Positions 1-9,684 of a DNA stretch of 64,000 nt are shown here, piece after piece. The stretch covers positions 1 to 64,000 of the forward strand of contig JAJRWT010000056.1 of assembly GCA_024276675.1 (NCBI GenBank), given 5' to 3'. Within the stretch, counting starts at the first letter, position 1; the number at the start of each line of letters is the position of its first letter. The notes under the pieces are model-generated. The model was not told the origin of the DNA, did not search any database, and saw only the letters and a list, made by a program, of their open reading frames with translations. The translations under genes and the position numbers were made by a program. This DNA is from Myxococcota bacterium. GTDB taxonomy: Bacteria > Myxococcota_A > UBA796 > JAFGLY01.

Positions 1-120
1 CAGATCTGAAACCGTTTCGGTCCCTGGGCGTTTCACTTTTGCGTTTCGTCGGAGAGGAAACGCAGATCTGAAACCGTTACGGGCCCTGGGCGTTTCACTT
101 TTGCGTTTCGTCGGAGAGGA
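1..120. repeat. 62-bp tandem direct repeat, two copies
   Basis: Two near-identical 58-nt units start at 1 and 63 (period 62). Each begins CAGATCTGAAACCGTT and ends GCGTTTCGTCGGAGAGGA; they differ at only a few bases in the middle. The array may continue left of the window. It sits beside broken gene fragments, which suggests a rearranged or recombination-prone spot, but nothing shows a function. Confidence 0.85.
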
Positions 121-219
121 TGTGGCGGGATCGGGGGGGGGCGGGCTGCCGTATCGGGTGTGGCGAGGTCCCCTTCGTGCCTGGCGGTACAGGTCAGTCG
201 CTGGGGCTCGGCAGCACGT

Positions 220-381
220 TTCCCTCGCGGAATGGCCTGGGCAAAGGAACAGGCCCAGCGGGCGGCCGGGTCGGTGGCGCTCAACATCGCCCAAGGCCGG
301 GGCCGGGAGTGGCAGGCCCGGCGGAACCAGTACGAGATCGCCAGCACCGCCGCCAGCGAAACCTGCGCGGTACGCGACTTG
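220..381 (+). pseudogene. Fragment of a four-helix-bundle protein (S23 / 23S rRNA intervening-sequence family)
   Basis: The frame reads FPRGMAWAKEQAQ, then RAAGSVALNIAQGRGRE and RNQYEIASTAASET. This is the helix-2/helix-3 signature of the TIGR02436 four-helix-bundle family, which normally has an alanine-rich helix, LNIAEG and a following RG/RS-AxE helix. Family members are about 110-130 residues. Here only about 50 matching residues remain, and beyond about 381 the frame no longer resembles the family. No ribosome-binding site or convincing start precedes it. It abuts a DUF1016 fragment in another frame, so it is best read as a decayed remnant. Confidence 0.6.
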
Positions 382-495
382 GAAGCGGGACAACGAGCAC
401 CCCACCGTGGGCATCATCCTCTGCCGCAAGAACAAGGAGGCCCTCGTCGAACTGACCCTGCCCGAAGACGCATAGATCTACGCATCCATATATAA
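380..495 (+). pseudogene. C-terminal fragment of a DUF1016 / YhcG-type PDDEXK nuclease, interrupted by TAG
   Basis: The frame reads DNEHPTVGIILCRKNKEAL, then VELTLPEDA, a TAG stop at 473-475, and IYASIY. In intact DUF1016 (PDDEXK nuclease, YhcG) proteins this stretch is typically HPTVGIILCK...ALVEYTLP-DA-x-IYASKYQLYLPS. The stop occupies the single variable residue between DA and IYAS, as a CAG-to-TAG change would produce. After IYASIY the homology ends at once. With no N-terminal domain and an internal stop this is a dead fragment. Such genes are common in accessory islands, which fits the debris around it. Confidence 0.6.
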
Positions 496-558
496 ACGAG
501 GTTATTGCGGCCTTTGTGCCTATGGGGGGTATGATCTGGCAGCTACACGAGATCTGGG

Positions 559-618
559 CATGGGAGCCCCTGTTTATTGAACACCTGAGCATGGGAGCCC
601 CTGTTTCTTGAACGCCTG
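559..618. repeat. 31-bp direct repeat, two copies
   Basis: Two adjacent units (559-587 and 590-618) share CATGGGAGCCCCTGTTT, then TTGAAC and CCTG, with period 31. Nearby 629-667 contains two TGTTCA motifs. Closely spaced repeats like this occur at the ends of some insertion sequences, but no transposase is visible here. Confidence 0.7.
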
Positions 619-1064
619 GGCCCCAGATGTTCAATTTTCGGGTGCTCCCCTACTCATATGTTCACCCCCAGTAGTCGAGCGGGTGACGCTCGTGATCGGC
701 CAGGGCGCCGCAGCCCTGTGGCAGCGGCTGTGGCAGCAGTTCCCGCGCCTGGCGACCGGTGTGCCGCTACCCGGCGCCACATAGCTCGCGCCAGCGCTGG
801 TCCCGCCGAACCCTCGGCCACCGCGGTGGTGGAAAGGGGGTCGAGCATCTCGGGTGCGCGGTTCGGGCCGATCAAGGCTGTGGTGGCGGTCCCAGGTACT
901 CGCGGGAGCACGCGATCACGTGCGACGCATCCGCCATGAATAACGTGGCCTGAAAGCGGGCGAGACGCCCGCGCTCCCGGGAGGGGATCGTTGGATGGGG
1001 CCGGGGGAGGGGCGCAGTGGCCACCCGGCCGGTCAGGGACCGCCCAATGTTTGTGTCGTGTCAC
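619..1064. other. Gene-poor stretch, nothing recognisable
   Basis: Open frames exist on both strands because the DNA is GC-rich. None has a recognisable motif, a ribosome-binding site or a sensible composition. One frame (about 670-783) reads GQGAAALWQRLWQQFPRLA before a TAG and might be protein debris. No promoter, terminator or RNA gene was seen. Confidence 0.5.
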
Positions 1065-2654
1065 CTACTGCTTCTCGAAGATGGCGAGGCCGGCCTCGGT
1101 GGCGGCCAGCAGGATGTCGCCTTCACGCCAGATGTCGTGGACCGCGGGGTGGGGGAGGCCCGGCTGTGGGACCCAGGCCAGGTCCTCCCAGCGGTAGAGG
1201 CCCCCCATGGTCCCCGCCCAGAGAATCCGCCCGTCCCAGAGGAGCGAGAGCACCGAGGGGTCGGGGAGGCCCGGTAGGAGACTCCACCGGGAGCCGTCCC
1301 ACTCCCATACGCCGTCCTGGTAGGTGCCGGCCCAGGCCCGCTGGCCGCCCTGGCAGGCCACGGCCATGACCCAGTCGTCGGGGAGGCCGGTGGCGGCGTC
1401 GTAGTGGGTCCACTTGCGACCGTCGAGGGTGCGGCTGGCCCCGGAGTCCTCGGAGGCTACCCAGGCCTGGGAACCGCAGGCGGCGACGTCCTGGTAGGAG
1501 GTCCCCCAAACCGAGAACCGGTGGCGTGTCCAGCGGCCCTCGGCGTCGATGGAGACCGGGCCCAGCACGTCAACGGCCCAGAGGCGGTCACCGGCCGCCA
1601 GGCCGTTTACGCCGGCATGGTGGGTGCCCGGGATACGGGAGGATCTGCGGCCGCCCACCACGGGGTAGACCTGGGTCCGGGTGCCGTCGAAGCTGGCGAG
1701 ACCCGCCGATGTGGCCAACCACAGGCGGTCGTCGTAGGAGAGGATGTCGTTCACCATGGTGGTGGGCAGGCCGGGTATGGAGGTCCAGGTGCCGTCGTCG
1801 GTCATGAGGCAGGCGCCGTCGCTGAAGGTGGAGACGGCTGGGTTGCCCTGCCACATGGTGACCCCGGTGAGGAAGCTGCCGCAGATCTGGCCCCTGGGAG
1901 TCAGGCGCCTGGTGCCCTGCGCTCCCAGCAAATACAGGCCGTCATCGGTGCCCACCACCAGGTCGCCGTCGGGGAGGACCGCCAGGGAGGTGACTCCCGA
2001 CGGCAGGCGGGCCAGCACACCCTGGTCGTCCAGGATCTCGCCGGTACCGGTACCCCAGACAGGCCCCGCCGCCGTCGCGGGGAGATCCAGCCTGGTGAGG
2101 TGGCCGTCGTAGATGGCGGCTTCCACTCCCATGGCCACCCGCACGGTGCCGTCCACCAGGGCCAGGTCGTACACGGGAGCGCCCAGGTCCAGCCTTTCCA
2201 GTTGGCCCGCGCGCCATATCAGCAGGTAGCCTTCCAGGGTTCCGGCCACCAGGCCCCCTTTCCACCGCACGGCGTCACGGACAGTACCGGGAAGCCTGAT
2301 GCCGTCGGGTAGAATCATGCCGGCGGAGGTGACTATCCTGTCGTCCAGAACCGCAACGATTCGGCCATCGTCCCCGCCCTGGAGCCCGAGCCAGGGCACC
2401 CATTCCTGCTGGTCTTCGTCGAACAGAACGACCCCCGAACCGTCGGTGCCCACCGCCAGGCGCCCCTCATAGCGGCCCACCGAGAGAGAGTTCACGCGGG
2501 GCAGGCGCTGGGAGGCAGTGCCCAGGGGTTCCCCGGAGGCGCTCCAGGCCTCGAGCCCACCCCCGGTTGCGGCCCAGATCTGTTGGCCGTCCCACCAGAG
2601 TTGGTTCACCTGTGCCGTGCTCACGGCGAGAGCCACCAAGGCCCACTGGCTCAT
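1065..2654 (-). CDS. Exported beta-propeller protein (regulator-propeller / WD40-like repeats)
   Basis: This 529-residue protein has a short hydrophobic N-terminus (MSQWALVALAVSTA) that looks like a signal sequence. It is followed by at least seven repeats of the type seen in two-component regulator propellers, for example VNQLWWDGQQIWAATGGGL, LWLATSAGLASFDG, AWAGTYQDGVWEWDG and ILWAGTMGGLYRWED. The start at 2654 is chosen because AGGAGGA lies 6 nt upstream; an ORF extension beyond it lacks such a site. No kinase or DNA-binding domain follows, so it is probably a periplasmic or secreted propeller with a binding role. It ends in TAG and lies downstream of the VIT/vWA gene on the same strand (174-nt gap). 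The ligand is unknown. Confidence 0.8.
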   Translation of the reverse strand: MSQWALVALAVSTAQVNQLWWDGQQIWAATGGGLEAWSASGEPLGTASQRLPRVNSLSVGRYEGRLAVGTDGSGVVLFDEDQQEWVPWLGLQGGDDGRIVAVLDDRIVTSAGMILPDGIRLPGTVRDAVRWKGGLVAGTLEGYLLIWRAGQLERLDLGAPVYDLALVDGTVRVAMGVEAAIYDGHLTRLDLPATAAGPVWGTGTGEILDDQGVLARLPSGVTSLAVLPDGDLVVGTDDGLYLLGAQGTRRLTPRGQICGSFLTGVTMWQGNPAVSTFSDGACLMTDDGTWTSIPGLPTTMVNDILSYDDRLWLATSAGLASFDGTRTQVYPVVGGRRSSRIPGTHHAGVNGLAAGDRLWAVDVLGPVSIDAEGRWTRHRFSVWGTSYQDVAACGSQAWVASEDSGASRTLDGRKWTHYDAATGLPDDWVMAVACQGGQRAWAGTYQDGVWEWDGSRWSLLPGLPDPSVLSLLWDGRILWAGTMGGLYRWEDLAWVPQPGLPHPAVHDIWREGDILLAATEAGLAIFEKQ

Positions 2655-2828
2655 GGGATGTCCTCCTGTGCCTGAGTCACCTGAAGAGGGGGGTCGCGCA
2701 AGACCTGGGTTCGTATATCCTGTGGCGCCGGCCGACCCCCCTCCAGGGCAGGAGAGGTGACACTCCTGCGCAAGAAGCAGTCCTGGCGGGAGCACACACC
2801 GGGAAGCGCCACCCACATCCCAGCAAGT

Positions 2829-5159
2829 TCAGAAACCCCCTTCCCGGGGTCGAATCACCCTTACCGAGCGGTTCATGGCCAGATCCTTCACCACCACCAC
2901 CACCTGCTCCCACAGACCGTGGAGGTAGAGTTCCACCACGTCCTCGTCGCACCAGGGCTCCACGCGCATGTCCACCCTCAAGCGGGAGTCGGGCCGCCCA
3001 TCCGGGTAGACCTGGATGCTGCGCAGGGGCTCCTCCACGTGGATTCGTACAAGGGTTCCCCCTTCGAGCCATTCAGCCGTTGCGTCCAACTCTGGCTCGC
3101 TGGAGTCCACCTCCAGCCTGCGCTCCAGGGTCTCTGTCCTGCCGTCGGCCATCATCACGAACACCCGCACCGTGTAGATCCCGTCCCGGACCTCCCGAGG
3201 CACCAGGAACCTGTGGTACCAGCGCTGGCGCAGGGGATCCCAGCGAAGACGGACCAGCTCACCCCAGGGGAGCACGGCGGAGACCCATGGGCAGTCCTGG
3301 GGGGCATCCACAGTCAGGAGGGGATCGCCAGGTCGCGTGCTGGATCGGGAGAGCCCGCTGCTGATCTCGCTGCCCCAGCTCATACCCGCCGGCAGCTCCA
3401 GGGGTTGTTCCAGGCTCAAGATGTAGCCCTCGCGGTTGCGGATACGCCTCTCCACCGCCACGAACGAGGTGAATCGGGACATGATGCCGTAGCGCAGGGC
3501 CGTCGACGTGATCTCTTCCTCCAGCTCCTGATCCTCTCCCCAGAGCAGGCTGCCTTCCAGGGCCCGCACCCGGGAGCGTGCCCAGATCACCGGCAGAGCA
3601 TCCCCGCCCTCCAGCTCCTCCAGCTCCACGGTCTGGGAGTAGGGAGCGTGGCCCATCCTACCACTGACCGTCACCAGGCCCGGTTCGCCCTGGTACCTGC
3701 CGGTGAGCACCAGGGGTTGCCCGGCGTAGAGGTCTCCTGGTCGCCGCGGGTAGACGTCACGCACCTCCATGCTCCCCCAGTCGACGCGGATGTCCGCGAG
3801 GACGGGACGGGCGATGGCGTCGTAGAACTCCTGCACCTTTTCCCGCGGCGAGTCGCCCGGCAGCAGGTAGATGGCCCTTCCCCGCCCCAGGTCCGCCAGA
3901 CGGTCCAGCAGGTAGCGATTCACGGAGCTTCCCACACCCAGGACAAAGATGGAGGAGTCGCCCATGGCGTCGGTCACGGCTCCCAGAATCTCCCGTTCGT
4001 TGCCGATGTAGCCGTCCGTGAGCATGCACACGATTCGCTTCCTCCTGCCCTTGGCACCGTCCCGCGAGGGCGAGTAGGCGAGAGCCGCCTGGACGCCAGC
4101 CAGCATCCTGGTGCCGCCGGAGCTGCTCATGTCATCCACGAAGGCCAGCCCCTTTCGGATGTTCTCGGGAGTGGCCTCCAGGGGAGCATCCGCGAGGCTG
4201 CTGGAGGATTCGGAGAAACGGATCACCTGAAAAGTGTCCCCGGGGAGCAGGCCCTGGATGGCCGTGCGCATGGCGGACCTGGCCTGATCCAGCGGGTCGC
4301 CGTTCATGGAGCCCGAGGTGTCCACCACGAAGACCAGCTCCCTGGGGAGCACCCTGGCGGCCGGAGGATGGGCACCTGGCTCCAGCAGCAGCGAAAAGTG
4401 CCCGTCCTGGGCCAGGAAGGAGATGGCAGGCTCGTTCGTGTCGGGGGTCAGATCCAGCACGAAATCCCGATCCGCCAGGATACCTTCCATGTCCAGCCAG
4501 AGCTGCTGGTCCTCCAGCTCCGTCACGGCCTCCGGGTGGGTGGGGCTCGCCACCCTGGCCATGGGTAGCCCCAGGTCGGCGTGCAGCCGCAGGTCCACGC
4601 GGTGCCCTTCGTCTTCGTGATTGTCCTGGTGAGGGATGCCCAGGGGCGGAGAGATCCGCTGGCCGTCCTGCACGCCGTCCGGAATGAAGCGGGGACCCAC
4701 CACCAGGGGCATGGTGAAGCGATAGGTCCCATCGTCGTACTCCAGGGGTTGCACCAGGTGGATCATCACGTGGATGGACTCCCCGGGCGGGATGTTGGCG
4801 ACGTTCTGGGTGAAGACGTTGGGCCTCTCCTGCTCCGTCAGGGATGCGGTTCGACCGGCATCACGCGCTCGCTCGTAGCTCCTGCGGGCCTCGTCGCGCC
4901 TTTGGATCCCGGCCCGAATCTCCCTGTCGCCCACCTGCATGGCGACGGCGTCCACGGCAGCGTCGTCCTGGAGCGGGAAGACGTAGCGGGCCTCCATGAA
5001 GTCCTCGTAGGTGTTGTGGAAGACCTGCTCCACGGTCAGCTCGGCAAAGGGCCCCGCGATGTCCACGGATATCTCGGTCCTCTCCAGCGGAAAGGCGGCC
5101 ATCACCGGAGTGGACAGCCACAGGGCCTGTCCAAGGAAGGTCCACGACAAGGTACGCAT
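2829..5159 (-). CDS. VIT and von Willebrand factor A domain protein, exported
   Basis: The 776-residue product starts with a signal-like segment (MRTLSWTFLGQALWLSTPVMA). A VIT domain follows (about residues 22-150: EVTVEQVFHN-like strand, Y-FPL, RRDEARRSYERA, VFTQNVANIPPGE). A vWA domain starts near 275 with the MIDAS motif DTSGS at 280-284. This is the inter-alpha-trypsin-inhibitor heavy-chain-like order, common in bacterial secreted or surface proteins that bind metals or partner proteins. The C-terminal third (about 470-776) has no clear match. The start at 5159 has GAGGGG 7 nt upstream. It is the first gene of a minus-strand pair with the propeller protein. The biological partner is unknown. 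Confidence 0.88.
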   Translation of the reverse strand: MRTLSWTFLGQALWLSTPVMAAFPLERTEISVDIAGPFAELTVEQVFHNTYEDFMEARYVFPLQDDAAVDAVAMQVGDREIRAGIQRRDEARRSYERARDAGRTASLTEQERPNVFTQNVANIPPGESIHVMIHLVQPLEYDDGTYRFTMPLVVGPRFIPDGVQDGQRISPPLGIPHQDNHEDEGHRVDLRLHADLGLPMARVASPTHPEAVTELEDQQLWLDMEGILADRDFVLDLTPDTNEPAISFLAQDGHFSLLLEPGAHPPAARVLPRELVFVVDTSGSMNGDPLDQARSAMRTAIQGLLPGDTFQVIRFSESSSSLADAPLEATPENIRKGLAFVDDMSSSGGTRMLAGVQAALAYSPSRDGAKGRRKRIVCMLTDGYIGNEREILGAVTDAMGDSSIFVLGVGSSVNRYLLDRLADLGRGRAIYLLPGDSPREKVQEFYDAIARPVLADIRVDWGSMEVRDVYPRRPGDLYAGQPLVLTGRYQGEPGLVTVSGRMGHAPYSQTVELEELEGGDALPVIWARSRVRALEGSLLWGEDQELEEEITSTALRYGIMSRFTSFVAVERRIRNREGYILSLEQPLELPAGMSWGSEISSGLSRSSTRPGDPLLTVDAPQDCPWVSAVLPWGELVRLRWDPLRQRWYHRFLVPREVRDGIYTVRVFVMMADGRTETLERRLEVDSSEPELDATAEWLEGGTLVRIHVEEPLRSIQVYPDGRPDSRLRVDMRVEPWCDEDVVELYLHGLWEQVVVVVKDLAMNRSVRVIRPREGGF

Positions 5160-5456
5160 ATGATCACCCCTCTTTTGACGGTTCGCGCAACAGCTTCGCT
5201 GTCGTTCCTGAAGAGGAGGATGCAAGGGGCGCGCCATGTGAACCAGCCCTGATGGAGCCGCTTTTCCAGGCTTCTTCGTATCACTGAATATATATGCGCA
5301 ACTATTTGTAGATGCTCCGGCTGACTCCAGATTTTGCGGCTACTCTCGGCTCGCCGCCGGGTTAAGACGCTCGCCGCGAGATCTTGTGAGCCTTCACGGT
5401 GATACCGCTTCTCCATGGCGCTCGGCGCCGCGAACCCCGGACAGGAGAACCCCGAG
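5160..5456. other. Divergent intergenic region with AT-rich patch
   Basis: This gap separates the divergently transcribed VIT/vWA gene (minus) and VOC gene (plus). An AT-rich patch at about 5278-5312 (GAATATATATGCG, then ACTATTTGTAG) stands out against the GC-rich surroundings and is the likeliest place for one or both promoters. No clear -35/-10 pair could be assigned. No small gene with a ribosome-binding site was seen. Confidence 0.4.
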
Positions 5457-5867
5457 ATGTGCGACGACTTCAGCTCCTACTCGACACTGTACGTACACGA
5501 CAGCTTCACGGTCAGCTCCGAGGCCAACGCCAGGGCCGTGTTCGAAGACCTCTTCGGGCTGGCCAGGGTCAAGTCCTTCCACGCCAACGAGGAATTGGTG
5601 AAGGGCCTCTTCGGGATGGAAGGCGAAGCCGAGGTCATCGTCTACGACGCCGGACCGACCCAGCTCGAGGTCTTCGTGTGCCCCCGGACCGCCGGCCGTG
5701 GCGAACAGTACGATCACGCCTGCATGGCGGTCAAGGACCGGCCAGCTCTCATGGACAAGGCCCGCTCCATGGGGATGACCGTCTTCAGCTTCTTCAAGGG
5801 TGATCGCGAGCTGATCTTCATCCAGGATCTGGACGGCAACCGCTACGAGATCAAGGAGCAGGACTGA
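5457..5867 (+). CDS. VOC-family (glyoxalase/bleomycin-resistance-like) protein
   Basis: The 136-residue protein fits one VOC unit: two beta-alpha-beta-beta-beta modules, with a YDAGPTQLEVFV strand, YDHACMAVKD at the start of the second module and ELIFIQDLDGNRYEIKE at the C-terminus. The glutamates and histidine at these places are the positions that usually bind metal in VOC enzymes. AGGAG lies 9 nt before the ATG at 5457, which is preferred over the upstream ATG at 5415. VOC proteins include glyoxalases, dioxygenases and resistance proteins, and the substrate cannot be predicted. It is monocistronic, with a long inverted repeat just downstream. Confidence 0.8.
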   Translation: MCDDFSSYSTLYVHDSFTVSSEANARAVFEDLFGLARVKSFHANEELVKGLFGMEGEAEVIVYDAGPTQLEVFVCPRTAGRGEQYDHACMAVKDRPALMDKARSMGMTVFSFFKGDRELIFIQDLDGNRYEIKEQD

Positions 5868-5883
5868 TGGCCCCCGCCCAGGA

Positions 5884-5962
5884 GCCGTCGGGAAAGCTCG
5901 GGTCCGCTGCGGAGCGCCGGGGGCCCGAACCGGCTGTTTCCAGCAGCCTCTTTCCCGACGGC
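5884..5962. terminator. Long inverted repeat between convergent genes
   Basis: GCCGTCGGGAAAG (5884-5896) and its exact complement CTTTCCCGACGGC (5950-5962) can pair, enclosing a GC-rich loop with smaller internal pairing. It lies between the convergent ends of the VOC gene and the membrane-protein gene, so bidirectional termination is plausible, though no U-tract follows. Its left arm belongs to a sequence also found near 9918 and 13826. Confidence 0.45.
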
Positions 5963-5979
5963 CCCCATCGTGGCAGGGT

Positions 5980-6357
5980 TCATCCTGCTGCCGACGAATA
6001 GCTTAGGTCGAACTCGGGCGAGCCCGTTATGGGCCAGAGCACCAGGAAATGGTGAATCAGGTCGGAGAGCAGCAGCGCGCCGCCCAGCAGTATGAGCCCG
6101 TTTCGCAGGGCGGCGCCTCGGGCGGGGATGAAGGCCAGCAGGACCATCAAGAGACCGACATAGCCGTGGTGAATGCGGATTCCAAAGGTGAGACCAGCCA
6201 GGAAGCGGGTGTCCCGGGTGGACTCCAGGTGGAGCCCGAAGCGAAAGAACAGCGTCACGGCCTCCATGACCAACGCCAGGGCCAGGGTGTACAGCAGCAG
6301 CGCACGGGCTCCAAGCCCTTCCAGCCTGGAGAATGAGACAGGGGACAGCGGGGTCAT
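5980..6357 (-). CDS. Small integral membrane protein of unknown function
   Basis: The 125-residue product has three likely membrane helices: around ALLLYTLALALVMEAVTLFF, GYVGLLMVLLAFI and LILLGGALLLSDLIHHFLVL. Paired histidines (RIHHGYVG and LIHHFLV) sit near helix ends and could bind a metal or cofactor, but this is only suggestive. GGGAG lies 5 nt before the ATG at 6357. No family was recognised. It lies just downstream of glyA on the same strand (122-nt gap) and could be co-transcribed with it. Confidence 0.65.
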   Translation of the reverse strand: MTPLSPVSFSRLEGLGARALLLYTLALALVMEAVTLFFRFGLHLESTRDTRFLAGLTFGIRIHHGYVGLLMVLLAFIPARGAALRNGLILLGGALLLSDLIHHFLVLWPITGSPEFDLSYSSAAG

Positions 6358-6479
6358 GGCGTCTCCCGGATGTTGCGGCCTTCGTCCTGACCTTGGCTGG
6401 ACTTCCACGCTGTCACGGAGAGGGTCGGGTCAGTGCAGGGCGCGGCCGGTGGGGTGTTCCGGGCCCCGGAGGCACTCCC

Positions 6480-7799
<1,320 letters not shown>

Positions 7800-7967
7800 G
7801 GAGTACCTCGAGGGAAGTCAAACAGGCTGGCAGGTCCATAACCCGCGCAGGGGCAGTTGGAACGGTAGTGATGGTGCTGTTCTCTGGATACAGGGAGGCC
7901 CGCCAGCGATGGGAGCGCTTCTTGTAGGCCAGGCAATACACTGGTCGAGGCCCACAGCGTAGCCCGT

Positions 7968-9017
7968 TCAAGCTCTCGACAGCAACGAGGCGGGCTCCTG
8001 GAAGATTACGTCCAGAGCATGGTCATCACCCACTGCGCTCGTGGCCAGGCTCAAACACCTGCCCACCACCTTGCGGCTTATCCGGGGATTGCGACCGGAA
8101 CGAAGGGTGTCCGGGCTACGTTCCACCTCCTCCAGGGTCGCCAGGGCCAGCAGCAGAGGCACGGTGCAGAAGAGCCGGACCGGTTTGCCCTGGGGCAGCG
8201 GCCAGTGTCTGACATATTCCTTTGCTCTCTCCAGGTGCCTGCGGGCCACGCGGCTCAGCTCCCGGATCACCTCCATGGCGGCGTCCCTGTGCTCTGGCAT
8301 CAAGATGGCATCTGGTTCCACCCCCCGACCTCGCAACAGGTCCAGCGGAAGATAGACGACTCCACGCTCCAGGTCCGAGGCTACGTCCTTCACGATGTTG
8401 ACGAGCTGAAGCCCCAGGCCAAAGCTCACAGCCCGCTCCCTGAGCGCCATCCTGCTGGAATCGGGCAGATCCGGCGTGGTCATCTCGAAGAGATCCGTGA
8501 GCAGTTCCCCCACGGTCCCGGCAACGTAATAGCAGTATCGCCCCAGATCTCCCATGTCTCGCAGCAAGAAGCGCCCCTTTGCCGCTGCACGTTGGGAGTA
8601 CATGCGCATTCCAAGGGTCATGTCCAGGACATGTTCACGGATGGCGTCCCTCGTGGATACGGGAAAAGCCCTGAAAACCCTGAAGACCGCGCCCGTCTTC
8701 CCACACAACGTCCGCTCGCCCTCGTTGGCGCCCAGCCCACGGCAGCTCGATTCCAACTCCGCCAACGACCCACGGTCATCGAGGAGCGTCCTCTCGAACA
8801 GTTGGAACAGCCCATCCCGCCGAGCGCTGGAGATGCCAGGTTCATCCTCTATGGAATCGACGATACGACAGAGCAGGTAGGCGACGCGGATGGGCTCCCG
8901 AAGCCCCATGGGGAGAGCCTCTATGGAGAGGGCAAAAGTGCGGGAGACCTGGGGCAGTATTCCAGCGCAGAACATGGAATCGTCCCATCGCCCATGGTCC
9001 CGGGAACGCTCGATCAT
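7968..9017 (-). CDS. Squalene/phytoene synthase family enzyme
   Basis: This family condenses two isoprenoid diphosphates head-to-head (farnesyl-PP to squalene or geranylgeranyl-PP to phytoene). The 349-residue protein has both aspartate-rich motifs that hold Mg-diphosphate: DSIEDEP (D54, E57, D58) and NIVKDVASD (D211, D215). It also has SRTFALSIEALP near the N-terminus and the YYVAGTVGELLTDLF helix. YVAGxVGE and the YLPLDLL segment look closer to squalene-type than to typical CrtB enzymes, but the product is not certain. GGAG precedes the ATG by 9 nt. The gene before it encodes a GbsR/MarR-type regulator whose frame runs 176 nt into this one. No other terpenoid genes are nearby. Confidence 0.9.
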   Translation of the reverse strand: MIERSRDHGRWDDSMFCAGILPQVSRTFALSIEALPMGLREPIRVAYLLCRIVDSIEDEPGISSARRDGLFQLFERTLLDDRGSLAELESSCRGLGANEGERTLCGKTGAVFRVFRAFPVSTRDAIREHVLDMTLGMRMYSQRAAAKGRFLLRDMGDLGRYCYYVAGTVGELLTDLFEMTTPDLPDSSRMALRERAVSFGLGLQLVNIVKDVASDLERGVVYLPLDLLRGRGVEPDAILMPEHRDAAMEVIRELSRVARRHLERAKEYVRHWPLPQGKPVRLFCTVPLLLALATLEEVERSPDTLRSGRNPRISRKVVGRCLSLATSAVGDDHALDVIFQEPASLLSRA

Positions 9018-9684
9018 GGCCTGTATCTCCAGAGTGCTTGGTACGTGGAGGGGAACCGCCAGAGAAGCTGGGACAGGCAGGCGTACTTAACGCCCCATCG
9101 TGCCCGTTGCCATCCCCCGGCAAAGTCTTCCCGGATGCCGGCAACCAGCCCCGGATGTTGCGAAGCATCTTCATCAAGTGAACGAACGTGGACTCCGGCA
9201 TCCTCGCCGCGCGCACGACGATGTTGGCCATGGCCTCGTAGAGATCCGCCATGTCCTCGATGGCTCTGAGCCGCCGCTGGAACCACCTCGACCCGCCCGG
9301 TGGTCGAAGGGCCTGGGCCGTCAGCCGCACCCTCTCCCTCAAGCTGCGCACGGCCTGCAAATCACGCATGAGAAGTATGGCGGCCACGGTACGAAGCAGC
9401 CTGTCCTCGCCCTCGTAGCAGACACGGCGCCTGCCAGGCATGAACACCGTACGGATCGCGCCGATGCCCTCGAGTTCCTTGAGCGAAGAGCTGATCAACC
9501 CGGCGGAGAGGCCCAGCAACGAGGCCAGCTCGGCCTGGTCCAGGGGGCCGGGAGACAGGTAGAGGGTGGCCCAGATACGCCCCAGGTTCCGTTTGAACCC
9601 GAAGTGGGCGAAGAACGCCCCGAACTGCTCCAGCAGGAGCTGCAGTTCCTTGTCGGAGTACCAGTCGCCCAGCTCGCTCGCCAT
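8842..9684 (-). CDS. GbsR/MarR-type winged-helix regulator with an abnormal C-terminus
   Basis: Residues 1 to about 190 fit a GbsR/MarR-like repressor. They comprise an N-terminal helix (ELGDWYSDKELQLLLEQFG), a winged helix (LDQAELASLLGLSAGLISSS, wing near RTVFMPGRRRVCYEG) and C-terminal dimerisation helices ending near MLRNIRGWLPASGK. The start at 9684 has AGGTG upstream. The open frame continues about 80 low-complexity residues further and overlaps the squalene/phytoene synthase gene by 176 nt in another frame. This is far longer than a normal overlap. A neighbouring frame has a TAA at about 9087-9089 that would give a protein of about 200 residues, so a frameshift near 9090-9120 or a lost stop is likely. 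It probably controls the following synthase gene. Confidence 0.7.
   Translation of the reverse strand: MASELGDWYSDKELQLLLEQFGAFFAHFGFKRNLGRIWATLYLSPGPLDQAELASLLGLSAGLISSSLKELEGIGAIRTVFMPGRRRVCYEGEDRLLRTVAAILLMRDLQAVRSLRERVRLTAQALRPPGGSRWFQRRLRAIEDMADLYEAMANIVVRAARMPESTFVHLMKMLRNIRGWLPASGKTLPGDGNGHDGALSTPACPSFSGGSPPRTKHSGDTGHDRAFPGPWAMGRFHVLRWNTAPGLPHFCPLHRGSPHGASGAHPRRLPALSYRRFHRG

Noticed and set aside
658..1064. Overlapping small ORFs on both strands
   Set aside because: Arginine/proline/alanine-rich composition typical of GC-rich chance frames; no ribosome-binding sites or motifs.
2840..2880. tRNA-like T-arm (GGGGTCGAATCACCC)
   Set aside because: No acceptor, D-arm or anticodon arm can be built around it, and it is inside the end of the VIT/vWA coding sequence.
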